64,000 nt of DNA from positions 558,001-622,000 of the forward strand of contig QANY01002976.1 of NCBI GenBank assembly GCA_003255025.1, written 5' to 3'. Each line of letters opens with the position of its first letter. The stretch's first letter is position 1. Origin of the DNA: Datisca glomerata. Lineage: Eukaryota; Streptophyta; Magnoliopsida; Cucurbitales; Datiscaceae. Positions 11,691 through 24,489 of the stretch are shown here, piece after piece. Both the position numbers and the translations under genes were made by a program. The notes under the pieces were generated by a model. It was not told the origin of the DNA, made no database searches, and saw only the letters and a list, made by a program, of their open reading frames with translations.

Positions 11691-13185
11691 AGTTGTGAAT
11701 GTTCTAAGTACTAATGTCTACTGACCTTAGTTGCAAAGTTATCATGATCTCAAGCTTGAATGAGCCTCATCAATCTCTTTTTTAATCATCTAAATATTAG
11801 CATTAATGTCCCCGAAAATCTCTCAATTCCATTTGCGAATAACTGTTTTGAGATGGTGAAGTTTTTGAATAACCACAAGAAAAGAAGGGCCATGAACTCT
11901 TAAACTCCAAGAAGGCTTAACAATGGCTTGAAAATCATCATGATCAGTCAACAGAGCCTTAAAACGAAAAGGTCTTTGAACAATAGATGAAAATTTCATA
12001 AAGAGCAATTAAAAGAAGACAATGATCAAAATTATGATGAGAAAGCACTAAACATGAAACCTCCTCCTTCAAATTGAAATAACTCATACTGGCCAAGCCT
12101 TTATCCAGACGTTGTTCAATATGATTAGAGGTCCTATTTCCCCTACTCCATGTAACTTGATTGCTTTTCGTATGAATAGGGAATAAATGACTATCTTCTA
12201 AAGCAATATGAAATTCGTCACAAGAAGACCTAAAGAGAGGCGACCACCTTGTCTTTCATGAGCATCCAAAATAGCATTAAAATATGGCATTACAATCGAA
12301 CGTGGAGGGGATGACGGTGAAAGAGAATGCATGGTGTTCCATAATAAACGACGTTGATTTTTAGAGACACTAGCATATATAAAAAAAGAACATCACTGCA
12401 TCAATGAATTTGCGTAATAAGACATATTAACAAACTGCTCTGAAAAAGAAACCAAATCAACTCAATTAGTAGTAAGCACCCATAACATTAATAGAAACTG
12501 ACTACATACCAATAGAAGTCCAGTAATTTGAATCAAAATTATCAAAAAACACCATGGGTTCCATAATTTATAAAAAGAAGTAGGATGATGGGAGTGGCAG
12601 AGATATCTCAATCCCTCAACAATTCTAGTCAAGGAACTTAATCATTTAGAAGCTTTAGAATTATGTCTTTGAGCATTTTTAATCCTCTGAAGCCTATCAG
12701 CACTGACTTTCATTCCAGAAGCTAAAGAATCACAAATGGCATCTGGGGTTGGCTGCCGTTAACAGTAATATTCATTTTAGCCATAACATTTGAGTGTCCG
12801 TATGAAGAGGTATTTGAATCCTTCTCATGAAGACTAATTCTATCATCTTTAAGCATAAGAGATTCTCCCAAAATATCCTCTGAAGTCGAAACAATAACAT
12901 TAGAATTCTAAAAATTAGATTCCCTTGGAATATCTGACAAATATGAATTATTAATAACACCATCAGCGATAGACTTCTTTCTTCGAAACATTAACATCTT
13001 CCATCTCAATATTATTATGAAGAGTACGAAGAGAGTCAAATGTGTTAGAAACGGGAATTGAATAATAAGTCCTATGAACATGCGATATTCTATGTATGTT
13101 TAAGATCTACCCTAGATTTGCAAGCCCTTCTCCTTGACATTTTCTAGAGTTTCTTATCACGTCTATAGACTCGACCAAATGGAGA
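11691..13185 (-). pseudogene. LINE (L1-type) ORF2 endonuclease remnant
   Basis: Read on the minus strand, several frames together spell the AP-endonuclease part of a plant L1 ORF2. Upstream come EPMVFFDNFDSNYWTS (around 12500-12550) and RRLLWNTMHSL, then PYFNAILDAHERQGGR (12240-12320), corresponding to the catalytic GDFNAIL region with GD changed to PY. Further on come NHIEQRLDKGLAS (near 12100) and a FDH in place of the catalytic SDH. The bridge to reverse transcriptase, KPSWSLRVHG to VIRKWN (11823-12008), follows. Most of the reverse transcriptase is absent. Several stops and frameshifts are present. The element is cut at 13190 by a copia insertion and continues at 22723. Confidence 0.8.
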
Positions 13186-13190
13186 AGAAG
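13186..13190. repeat. Target-site duplication AGAAG (left)
   Basis: The bases AGAAG just outside the LTR edge at 13191 recur just outside the other LTR edge at 22718-22722. Five-base duplications are standard for plant LTR retrotransposons. Confidence 0.88.
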
Positions 13191-15327
13191 TGTTGGAATC
13201 AGCAACGACGCAAAACGGAAGGCGTGGTGGTGTTTCATAAAAATTATAAAATGATAAACAATCGCATCATCGCAGATCTCAAATACGAAATGTTCTTAAT
13301 CGAAAAATACTTTTTCAGAGTAGAACCATTATATATTTATATATTAAATCAAAGACATACATGGATATAAAATATACCTCTTGTAGTTCAATCAAATGCC
13401 TTTGCAATACACCGATCTTGATATCCTACAAACGATAGACTTCGAGATCCACACCACAATCTTCTAAGTCAATCCTCAAATACACTACGACATGTGTGAG
13501 CACGTAAAATATATCAAGAATATTTTTCTGTCTCTAGATGTACTCAACACATGAGATCTAGAGATTTTTGAGAATGATTAATTTGTGAGACAAAACTATG
13601 ATCGAAAAACAATTAAAAGCTCTTTACAGAGTTTTTTGATTAACTTTTAATCTCAGAGAGTTTCACCCCTGATCGCAACTGTATTATTAGCACATTGAAG
13701 CCAATAAAATAATATCAATATATTTACTAGATAATGGCATATCAGATTTTTAGGAATTTACATAAAATAATAAATTAATTACAAATGTGCAATTGAAGTG
13801 GGACTCACTGTAATTGTACATCATTGTAGTGTCACACGGCACTACTGTAGTGCCACACGGCACCACTGTAGTGCCACGTGACACTACATTAGTCCATGTC
13901 AATCTCTGATTCAAAATCAGTTATTGACATGTGCCAATCCAATATGCCATGTGGTAATTTTTTAAAATTTTTATTTATTTTAATCAGATAAATATTTAGA
14001 TATCAGTTAATTCAAAATTAATTTATCTGATCTCCCAATTATGATTGATTATTTGTTAATTAATAGAACCAAATCAAATCATTATCTCGTAATGATTTAA
14101 TATTATTTAATTTCATAAATCAAATATTTTGTCTCACTTATCGATCAACACAAAATTAACTGATACAATTATTTAATTGTAATTTTTGAAAATTTTATTA
14201 AATAATTTAATTAATTAATTCTTACTTAATTAATTTCATAAAATAATGTCATAATTATACATTTACCTAAGAAATTTAATTCATATTGCAAGTTAGTCAT
14301 TTTCTCATATCTTGAATTATTCACACTCTAAACTGTGTAGTATAGAGATGACTTGGGGAGTATTGACCCATAATTCTATGCTCCTATAAATCAGATTATT
14401 AATTAAACTCTTTAAATAAGTAATCTTATTTATTAATTCTATTATTACTCCACTATAAATATGAAATTGCACTCTTAAAAACTATATAATATATTAACAG
14501 AGTATTCTCGTGTAGTCCATTGATATAATCACTTCATGTAGTTCTGTCCTCCAATTATTGGTTCATAAATTAGAGCTGGTCAAAATTATCGTTTTGTGCT
14601 TCTAATTACCTCTTAAATCTTAAGTATCATTAACTCACAAGTGCATGGTCAATTTATAATCGTATTATAAATTTGAGCTCAATAACCATTCAGTTCTAGA
14701 ATTAACACTTAAGTGAACCAATATATGATCCGTTAGAAAAACATGGATTCTAAATATTGTAAGATCATGTTCCCAGCCACCCATGTCACTGAATCTCCAA
14801 AACAAAAGTCAATAGCCTGTTTTACAAACAAATCTTAAAGAGTGAATCAAAATATTTAGTAGACATGCATAGAAGTTCATGATTACTCAAGATTCAAACT
14901 TATCTACATATGATCATCAGTTTTGATGTGTATTAAATCTTTATGATAAATGGTAAGTTAATAAAGATATAATCCACATCGGTTCAATCCTATATAATAT
15001 GATTATATAAAGTACAATCACTAAGATTTTTATCTACATCAATGATTCGGATCTATATCACGTACATTCATAATGCTTAGTGAACCGTACTAGAAACCAT
15101 TCATTAAAGATTTCATATTTTAATGTGTTACAGACTATTTTATCTATTGTCTACGATCTTAATCATCTTGTACTTATACAAGATCATAGTCTCATTAATG
15201 AATATTGAATTTTAAGATATTAGTTATCTAAATTATTCAACAATAATTCAAAAGAACAATTATAAGAAAAAATTAATTTCAAATTAAAAATGTCTAAACA
15301 TATGCTTTAAGGGAACTATGTCCAACA
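13191..15327 (-). repeat. 3' LTR of family A element
   Basis: This 2137-base LTR begins TGTTGGAATC and ends ATGTCCAACA on the plus strand. It is the longest LTR copy here. Between 13820 and 13890 it carries near-palindromic repeats of ACTGTAGTGCCACACGG, one with a CACGTG box at 13875-13880. The next bases, 15328-15342, form the polypurine tract on the minus strand, which identifies this as the 3' LTR. Confidence 0.9.
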
Positions 15328-15342
15328 ATCTACCACTTGCCC
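15328..15342 (-). other. Polypurine tract of family A element
   Basis: On the minus strand this reads GGGCAAGTGGTAGAT directly before the LTR start TTGTTGGACA. It is very close to the GGGCAAGTGGGAGAT type tract of many plant copia elements, which primes plus-strand DNA synthesis. Confidence 0.85.
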
Positions 15343-18306
15343 TAAATCAAATGTGGCATCTCTCGCAACCCCATATTATGCACATGACCCTCAGATGACT
15401 TCGCAGTTAGTGTCTCGGTAAAAAGGACCAGTTAGGTTCTAATATGACATTCTCTTCATAACAGTCACATCACTTCGATGCACGATCTCTCTTATAAGAT
15501 GATATTTCCAATCAATGTGCTTACCCTCTTGTGACTCCTCGATTCTTTGGAATTAGCTATTTCCCCACTGTTGTCACAGTACAGGATCAGTGGCTTGTCA
15601 ATATATGGAACTATTTGTATATCAGTATAGAACTTTCTAAGCCATACCATTTCTTTTGCAGCTTCGTAAGTCGCTATATATTCATCTTTCATAGTGGAAT
15701 CTACAAATACTGGATTGTTTAATACTTCTCCAGACTACAGCTCATCCACCTAGAGTGAATAATGATCTAAACATCGACCTTTGACTGTCCCTATCTAATT
15801 GAAAATCAGAATCAATATATCCAGTGGCGTTCATGTCTCCACCTGAATAAACAAACATATAATGTCTAGTTCTCTGAAAATACTTGAGAATATGTTTTAC
15901 TGTAATCCAATGTTCTAAACAAGGATTTGATTGATAACGTCTGACAATTCCTACTTCATAACATATGCCTGGTCTTGTACATAATATTGCATACATTAGA
16001 CTACTAACAGCTGAAGCATAATGAAAATTTATCATATCATCTTCCTCATGAGGTGTCCTAGGACACTGCTCCTTGGAAAGGGCAATTTCATGTATGGTCG
16101 ATAAATGACCTTTCTTGAAATTTTTTAGAAAATCTCTCCAGCAGCTTATCAATATAAAATGCCTGAGAAAGTGCCAAGAGCTTGTTCTTTCTATCCATTA
16201 GGATTTGGATATCTAGAACATAGCTCGCCTCTCTCAAATCTTTCATTTGGAATTTCTCAGCTAACTACTTCTTACTTTTGACAAAGTTTCTACATCATTC
16301 TCAATGAGTAGCATATCGTCTACATAAAGAACTAAGAAAACCAATATCTTATCTTTGATAATTTATAAACACAAGTTTCGTCAACATTTTGCTCGAAGCC
16401 ATATGATTTAATAATTTCATCAAATGTAAGATTCCAAGATCTCGATGCTTGCTTTAATCCATAAATGGATTTAAGTAACTTGCATGAGCTTTCCCCTTTT
16501 TCACGAATCCTTTTAGTTGCATCATACAGTTACTTTCTTCAAGAGAGCCATTCAGAAAAGGTGTCTTGACTTCCATCTATCATATTTCATAGTCTAAACT
16601 AGGGGATATTGATAAAAAGATGTGAATTGATTTTAAGATGGCAATGGAAAACAATGTCTATTCACAATCAACTCATTCCCTTTATGTATAGCCTTTGGCT
16701 ACCAACCGTGCCTTGAAAGTCTCTACTTTTCCATTTGCACCTTTTTTTCTTGAAGATCCATTTACATCCAATGGGTCTGACATCTTCAGGTGGATCTACG
16801 AGTTTCCAAACATAATTGGTTCATGGCATCTTATCATCTATCCTTTTCAGGATCTTTTATCGGCTCTTAAAAGGTTAATTGATCTTCCTTATCAGTGTTA
16901 GACACTAGGACATGTGCCTCTAGTTCATAGCAAATAGGTTATCTTACAATCCTCCCACTACGACGTCGCACTGGGGTTTCCTGAACGGGAACATTGGCTT
17001 TTACGGTTTGTCGTTTATCAGTTAATGATGAAGGTGATCTGATCTCACCATATGCTAATTCTTCGAGAACTACTTTTCTCTGAGGTTTGTAGGTTTCCAT
17101 ATAGTCGTGTTCAAGGAAAGTAACAGTTGTCGATACAAACACCTTTTGATCATTGTGATTATAAAAGTACACACCTCTTGTTTCTGGAGCATAGCCAACA
17201 AATATACACACTTCAGACCTTGAGTCTAACTTTCCAGTCTTGGGTCTAAGAACGTGAGCTGGACACCCACATATAAAGAAATGAAGTAAACTAGATTTGG
17301 AACCATTCCATAACTCTAAGTGTCTTACTTAGAGACTTAGAAGGCACTACATTCAAAATGCAGGTTGTTGTTTGAAGTGCATATCCCCAGAATATGGGTG
17401 GTAGTGATGAGTAACTTAACATCGACCTAACCATATCCAATAGGGTTCAGTTTCTCCTTTCTGAAACATCATTTTACTGTAGCGTTCCAAGTGGTGTTAG
17501 TTAGGATAGAATGCCATACTTCAACAGGTAATCCTTGGATTCTAAATCCAACTGTTCACCACCTCGATCTGATCGAAGTATTTTCAAAGATTTACCTAAT
17601 TATTTTTTAGCTTCAACTTTGATGTCTTTAAGCTTTCTAAAAATTTCAAACTTTGTATGCTCAATAAAAGTGACGAAATACTCATACCCACATTTAGCTT
17701 GCACATTGATCGGTCCACAGACATCACTATGTACTCTCTCAAGTGGGTCTTTGGCTCTTTGGCCTTTCCAAAGAAAGGTCACTTGGTCATTTTACTCTCT
17801 AGACAAAATTCACAAACTGGAAGAGTCTCAACTTTTAGTTCTCTCAAAGCACCATGTTTTGCTAACTGGTTTAATATATTTAGATTAATATGTCTCAACC
17901 TAAGATGTCATAGATATGTATCATTATCATGAGAAACACTTTTTCATTTAAACAATTTAATATTTAACAGACGTTCAGTCAGCTTAAGAATATACAGTCC
18001 GTTCGAAACTTTTGCATGACAAATATTGAATCCATTCTTCGAAATGATAAACTGGTTATTATTAAAGGAAATATCAAAACATTGCTCATGCAACAACGAT
18101 AAAGAAATCAAATTTCTCGAAAAACCAGGAATAAAATAAATATTGTTCAAAATAAGAAAATAATTTTCAAAGCTTAAACGGACTGTCCCCAATGCTTTTG
18201 CTAACAGAAGCGCACCATTACCAACTCTCACTATTACCTCGCCATCAGCAAGTTCTCTTGTCGAATCAAGCATTTGCAAAGAAGAACATACATAATTAGT
18301 GGCTCA
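15343..18306 (-). pseudogene. Copia family A pol (protease-integrase-RT-RNase H)
   Basis: Domains follow copia order on the minus strand. The protease begins at SSSWILDS-stop-ATNYVCSS (18304 region), where the glycine of the DSG active site is a TGA. The gag-pre-integrase and integrase core come next (RVHSDVCGP at about 17740, with HTKF replacing the usual D-x-x-TKF region). After it lie FVGYAPETRGVYFYNH (about 17200) and the reverse transcriptase with LYVDDMLLIE (YVDD at 16315-16326). RNase H follows: TRPGICYEVGIV, GYIDSDFQLDRDSQRS and YCDNSGEIANSKE (15492-16152). Many stops and frameshifts interrupt it. Integrase normally inserts the cDNA and RT with RNase H copy the RNA; no full product can be made here. 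Confidence 0.88.
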
Positions 18307-19221
18307 TGAATCCAATATCCAAGATGACGATTCATATTCCACTAAATAAGCTACAAGTGCAAGTAAATCACATTTGCCTTTCTTTTTCAGCTCGGAGAGA
18401 TACTTGCTACAGTTTCTCTTCCAATGACCTTCAACTTCACAGTGAAAATATTTTCCCTTAGGTTTGATATCACCTTTGTTCTTCTTGGCCTTGGGTGATT
18501 TTTTGGCTTTCTTTCCTTTTTTGTTCTTACTTTTGTCCTTAACATCATTCTTCTTCATTTTGTTATTCTCAACAACATTGGAAGAAGGTTTTTACTCAGT
18601 AACATTTTCCTCGCCCTCTTTGGTCATACTATTGTTGAGTGACTTAAAAGTCTGCAGTTCATTCAACAATTAGGTCATGTTGAGTTTCAACATGTTCATA
18701 ACATAGTTGAAGGTGAACGCAGAAAAAACAAGTGCGAGGGATTCAAGTATAATGTTGACTTGAGTTCGCTCATCAATGTTAGCCCCATGTACTTCTTCCT
18801 CATGCATTATATTGATCATGTTAAAAACATGTTCACGCGTAGGAGTACCTTTCATCATCTTGGTTGTCATGTAGCTCCTAGTAGCCTCATGATGACTTTG
18901 ATCAAACTGCTGCCCAAACATCCTCTGTAAAGAGTCCATAATCTCATAGGCATTTTTCATGCTTTCATGATTGGTTTTTAGAATATCATTCATACTCATA
19001 AGCATGTAGTACTTAGCTTTGTTGTTAGATTGAATCCAAGCATCAAACTTGTACCTAAGATTCATAGGGGCATTGGCAGCAGGCTCCTAAGGACATTCCT
19101 TAGTAAGAACAAATTTGTAGTTCATACAAATTAATATCAAGTTTAAATTTGACTTCCATCTTAAGACATTATCATCATTTAATTTCTCAAGTGCACGTAA
19201 AGCAGTAATAGGTTTGCCCAT
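18307..19221 (-). pseudogene. Copia family A gag
   Basis: The likely start is the ATG at 19219-19221 (MGKPITALRALEKLNDDN). It is followed by the UBN2-type gag body: NNKAKYYMLMSMND, MDSLQRMFGQQ and a MTTKMMKGTPTREHV segment. After a lysine-rich stretch comes a zinc knuckle near 18430 in which YFHCEVEGHWKRNC keeps the second Cys, the His and the last Cys but has lost the first Cys. Stops occur at 19087-19089, 18670-18672 and near 18594. Gag would form the particle that packages the element RNA. Confidence 0.85.
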
Positions 19222-21182
19222 AGTAGATGTAATAATAACTGAAAAATAAAACACACATAACTCAATATAAGTGAAATAAATATCAAGAATTTGGAAAGTA
19301 AACGTGATGCATGAATACAACATATTAAACACATAAATTTAACATTTACTAATCCACAATAAGACAACCTAACAATTAATATGCCGACTTAGGGTCGATC
19401 GGATTAATTTTAGACTATCTATGAGACATTCTTATCCTTATTAATTAAAACTCAATATGTCCTATATTTTCTCTTTTAATAATAAAGCATCACTTATTTG
19501 ATCAAGTCACAATTATCCACTCAAAACTTAATTGTGACATTGTCAGTGTAATTCATTATTTCAGATTCCATAACTTGATTTAGAATACGCCGGCTTAGGG
19601 TCGTTCAAAACTAAAGTACATCACTAAGTCCTATCTTCTTAAGAAGTTCAACATTGGTATTGATACAGCTCAAAACTTTCCCTAGGGGCATGAAAACAAA
19701 GCCATCTCGAGGCCTTCACTGTAGCTCACGTTGTTGTACTAATAGTTGAGATAATAGGTTACATTGACATGTCAACCTTCTCTCACTCACTATTTTAAGA
19801 TAATGTGTTTCTATTTTAACTACTCAATTAATTTCAAATTTATTACTAGTTAAAATTAACCCAGTGAATGTAAAATTAACATTTAATCTAATCTAATTAA
19901 TCTAAATTTATTTAAGCTTCTAAAGAACCTAAGTCCGGTGAACTTAGAATAACTAATTAATTACATTTATCAAACTTTAATAAAAGTCTTTTAATAAAGG
20001 TTGTTATCCTAAAGGTTACTATAACCTTTAGAATTATGTGATTATCAAGTTTTAACTAATTTAAACCTAACAGTTTACATATAATTGATTTCTCAAAATA
20101 ATTCATATAAACATATTAAGAAAGTTCTAACCAATCATGTTTCTACTAATAAGATGCATGATTAAATAAAATTTTATGAGATTTCATGTATGGCATGTGA
20201 TCGACTAATTCATAGTAATGTTATCAATTAAATCAATAAACATTTATATAATAATTAAGTAAATAAATGATTAATAGAGTAACCATTGGATATTTCTAAA
20301 TTACAACTTTTGAAAAACATAAATAATTACAAAAAGGACATTAAGAATGCATATTTTTCAAATAGTCCTTTCTCCACGAGAGGTCCATCTTCCCAATCTT
20401 CAAGCTTTGATCAAAATCCTTTTAATTAAGATAAACTACTTTTCTCAATTAAATAATCTCATTAATTATCTTTTTAAAATTAATTGAATTTGTAATAAAA
20501 AATAATTTAATGACTCATCAAACTTGGGTCAAACCCAATCAATTAATTAATTTTAATTTTCAAGAAAAATTAAAATGGATGATTATCTTTTGAAAAATCA
20601 AATTTCAAAATTCAAAATTCAAAATTTCAAATATTCAAAATCAAAATTTCAAATTTAAAAGATAAAGTAGGATTTGGATTTTCGTGACACATATCAGGGA
20701 TAGGGTAACACGGTCTCAGGGTTTCTGTAAAACTTCTCTTGCAGTAACAACAATTGCCTCCGACGATAGGACTCTCCCACCATCGGGCCCATCCACCGCC
20801 GTAACCTCCGCCATCAACCACCATCGGCGGTCCAACCGCCGCTGGACTACGGCGGCGCCGGCGCCAGAATTCATTTGGAATTCCTATTTTTTTTCTTCCT
20901 CATTTGTCTTGTGCGTACTTCGTCTTCTTGCAATCAAAATTTCACAACATGATATATAAAATAAAATTACAAAAATTCCTATGCTCAAAACAACTTACAC
21001 AAGATCTAAGGAAAAATAAAGAATAAAGTCTAAACTCAAAATTCTCCATACAATTAACGATTCATCGTTAACCATACATTCAAAAAACAAACCATTCATT
21101 CATTCATACATATCAAAATATATACATTATGAACAAAGCAAGAACACCCATACAGTATTTAATATACAAATATATAAAGACT
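19222..21182 (-). other. Long untranslated leader of family A element
   Basis: About 2 kb separates the primer-binding site from gag. No domain is seen. The segment 20075-21182 is shared with 3520-4606. It has an AT-rich part, a GC-rich patch at 20760-20880 with repeated CCGCC and GGCGGCGCCGGCGCC, and a twice-repeated CTTAGGGTCG motif (19387 and 19591). Confidence 0.7.
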
Positions 21183-21194
21183 GCTCTATTACCA
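21183..21194 (-). other. Primer-binding site of family A element
   Basis: The minus strand reads TGGTAATAGAGC, differing from TGGTATCAGAGC at two bases. It lies two bases from the 5' LTR edge at 21197, as expected for tRNA-iMet priming. Confidence 0.8.
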
Positions 21195-21196
21195 AT

Positions 21197-22717
21197 TTTT
21201 GGAATCCGTGGCGACATGCAGCAAAAGGTGTGGTGGTGTTTTAAAAATAATTTTTAAAATGATAAATGATCGCATCGTCGCAAATCCTAAAGATGAAAAA
21301 TTCTTAATTGAAAAATATTTTTTCAGATCGAATCCATTATATATTTATATATTAAATCAAAGACATACATGGATACAAAATATACCTCTTGTAGTTCAAT
21401 AAAGCATCCTTGCAATACAACGAACTTGCTATCCCACAAACGATAGACTACGAGATCCACACTACGATCTTCCAAGAAAATCCTCAGCACAGTAGGACAT
21501 GTGTGAGCACATAGAATATATCAAGAATACTATTTTTTTCCCTAGATGTACTCACCACATGAGATCTAGGGATCTTTTAGAAAGATAATTTGTGAGATGA
21601 ATCTCTAATAAAAAAATAAGTAAAAGCTCTTCATAGAGTTTTTTTATTAACTTTTAATCTCAGAGAGTTTCACCATGGATTACAACTGTGTTATTAGTAC
21701 ACTGAATCCAGAATAAGATCAATATATTTTCTAAATAATGACATATCAGATTTTTTAGGGATTTACATAAGATAACAAGGTAATTACAAATGTGCAATTG
21801 AAGTAGGACCCGCTGTAATTGTACAACATTGTAGTGCCGTGAAGAGCCACAATGCCTCACAGCACTGATGACTCACGGTACCACTGTAGTGTTGTGAGAC
21901 ACTATAGTGTGCCGCATGTCCACTGTAGTGTCACGGGACACAACTATAGTGATTTACATGTGACAGTCCAATATGCCACATGACAATTTTTTAAATTTAT
22001 TATTTATTTTAATTAGATAAATATTTAGATATCAGTTAATTCAAAATTTACTTATCTGATTTTTCAATAAATTATCTTATTTGTTGAAATTAAATAATAT
22101 TAAATCATTTTGAGATAAAGACTTGATTTAGTTTATCTCATAATGATTTAATATTATTTAATTTCATAAATCAATTATTATATCTCACTTATCGATCAAC
22201 ATAAAATTAATCGATAAAATTACATAATTGTAATTTCCAAACAAACTTTAACGAGTGAATCAAAAGATCCGATAGAAATGCATCGGAGTTCATGACTACT
22301 CAAGATTCAGACTAATCAACATATGATCATCAGTTTTCGAATGGTAACTTAATAAAGATATTAATCCACATCAGTACAGTCCTATTAATCTGATTATATA
22401 AAGTACATTCACTAAGATGTCTATCCACATAAATGATCTGGATCTAGATCACATGCATTCATAATTCATACGAGCAACCATTCATTAAAGATTTCATACT
22501 TTAATATGTTGCGGACTATTTTATTCAATATTTATGATCTAAATCATCTCGTACTTACAAGATCATAGTCTCATTAATTAATATAAAATTTTTAAATATT
22601 TATATATATAAATTATTCAACAATAATTTAAAAGAATAATTATAAGAAAAAATGTAATTTCATTAATTTCAAATTAAATATTTCTCAACACATGCTTTAA
22701 GGGCATTATGCCCAACA
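21197..22717 (-). repeat. 5' LTR of family A element, internally deleted
   Basis: At 1521 bases it is colinear with the 3' LTR but lacks about 630 bases: sequence equal to 14200-14825 is missing at about 22240. Its inner edge is mutated (TTTTGGAATC instead of TGTTGGAATC). The outer edge is GCCCAACA at 22710-22717. Confidence 0.88.
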
Positions 22718-22722
22718 AGAAG
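22718..22722. repeat. Target-site duplication AGAAG (right)
   Basis: Matches AGAAG at 13186-13190, on the other side of the family A element. Confidence 0.88.
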
Positions 22723-23870
22723 AACCAGCACCAGTCTTATCATAAGATTTTGCCAATTAAGGGTCATAATAAGAACTTTGAACTTGCATAACATCCTTCT
22801 CATTACCATGCCTATTATCATGAACATCATCTTACTCATGATAGTTTGAAGCCCATTTTCGTGGCCATTATCTGAATCATTAACCAAGTTATCATGAACA
22901 ATATCCTCACAATCACGTCTTGAAATCCCAGATACTTTACGACTTTGGTCCCGACCATTTTTAGATATAGAACGAGCACAATGCTATGAATATATGAATC
23001 TATCATTCTATTAGAATTATTTAGACTACAATTGTTCAAATATTACAAAAGAAAAGCAAGTTGAGCAGAATAATAAAATATTTTCATAAACGACATTAAT
23101 GAAAAAACTAAATCCTTCCACTTCAATTTAAAGAAAATCAGCCAAAGAATTTGGTAAATCCACATCAATAAGGAATATAGGCATAGTGACCAAAATCACC
23201 TTCAATAGTAGTTTTATCAAGTTTTATAGTAATATCGATACCAGAAGCAATGTCCGAGAGAATCATTGGATGTCAATGTTCCTAACTCAGATCATGTAAT
23301 TGAACCCAAACTTGAGCATTAAGGAGTAAAGTCGTGAACCCATGGCTGAAGATGAAAGACATCAGGTTTCAAGTTTAACACACCTACACTCCAAACCTTT
23401 GATCTTTCCTCTGAAGAAGTCAACAAAATCTTATAGATTGCACGACAAATGGAAATTAAATTCCAGTCAGATTATAGCTTCCAAATAGAGTTAAATTTAG
23501 CTTTCAAATCAGCTTGCTTCCAAGGAGTATCACATTTAGATAACATGACCCTTCCAATCAAGAATACTTACAAAGAGCAAGACGCGAGGAATAAGCTTCT
23601 GAATCAATTTGAATATCCATATAACCTCCTTTATTTGAGAGCGTAGCAACCTTTGAAATTTTTAAATTTTAGACAATGACGCTAAAAGAGATGGTAGAAT
23701 CATCTTAGGCTTAAGATAATCTGTGCATGCTATATTAGAACCAATAACTTCATGATTCACCCTAGAGGCAAATCCATGCATCAGCATGCATGCGTAAAAA
23801 ATAATCGCATATGGAAAATTTCTCATTTTGTTCCACAACAGATTGGACTTTTGATCAAGCGCTTACTGTT
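22723..23870 (-). pseudogene. LINE (L1-type) ORF1, DUF4283-like remnant
   Basis: The minus strand spells a degraded plant L1 ORF1 (DUF4283 / gag-like nucleic-acid-binding protein). Between about 23345 and 23130, the pieces WVHDFTP, AQVWVQLHDLS, EHWHPMILSDIASG, IDITIKLDKTTIEGDFGHYA and LIDVDLPNSLADF appear in order across shifted frames. In intact copies this protein coats the LINE RNA. Together with the ORF2 remnant at 11691-13185 it makes one LINE in the proper ORF1-ORF2 order, split by the 9.5-kb copia element. Assignment beyond 23650 is uncertain. Confidence 0.78.
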
Positions 23871-24489
23871 GAAATAAAAGTTATAGCTGATAGTTAAGGC
23901 GCAACTGTTGAACTAAAAGCTCTACCACATGGCAGGATGTTGGCCACCTACAAACAATTACTATTTGTCTAACACAACTCGTTCGACTATCATTACTATC
24001 TATGCTTTCCCTTTGTCTTTCAATGAGAAAATCAAAAGTAATTGTAGTATTTCTTTTTCACTAAACACTTGTGAACTAGTCAGAGATTAGGACTATGTCT
24101 ATCTTGAAGAATTTCGACTCATTTTAGTTTGCTTCCTTGAAAAAGAATTTTCGCAGGATTTTCCCTAGAGACTAGTTCGTTTTCATCCACAAATTAACCT
24201 TGTATATAACAAATGAGTCTTGACTTGTCTCAAAATTTGAATACATGTTTTCTGCTCTTAAAGATTCTTGGTAATCTTCATTTATTTTTGTGTGAGAGTT
24301 GAAGTCATTCAAGATATTAAAGAGCTTTACTTGTCTCAATTAAATTACATTGTTGATCTTACTAAAACAAAAATGGTTGGAGCTAAACAAAAGTTAATCT
24401 GTATGCCTAATCTTCTGCTAAAGTGACTAGATATAAATGTTATTATATATGGCCACTTTTTTATAGCATTTTCCTTAAAACACTTATAA
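23871..24489. other. Spacer, nothing recognised
   Basis: No domain, repeat edge or gene could be identified. The last 100 bases may belong to the degraded copia pol that follows. Confidence 0.4.

Larger units (their letters stand above)
13191..22717 (-). mobile_element. Complete copia family A element in a LINE
   Basis: The element of about 9.5 kb has two LTRs (TGTTGG...CCAACA), a primer-binding site, gag, protease, integrase, reverse transcriptase and RNase H in Ty1/copia order, a polypurine tract and a matching AGAAG duplication. It reads on the minus strand. The untranslated leader between the primer-binding site and gag is unusually long (about 2 kb). Stops in gag, protease and pol show it is dead. 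It inserted between ORF1 and ORF2 of a LINE of the same orientation. Fragments of the same family lie at 1-682 and 3520-5654. Confidence 0.9.

Noticed and set aside
15531..15722. Plus-strand frames at 15531-15722, 16695-16901 and 17535-17932
   Set aside because: They mirror copia pol, which is recognisable on the minus strand.
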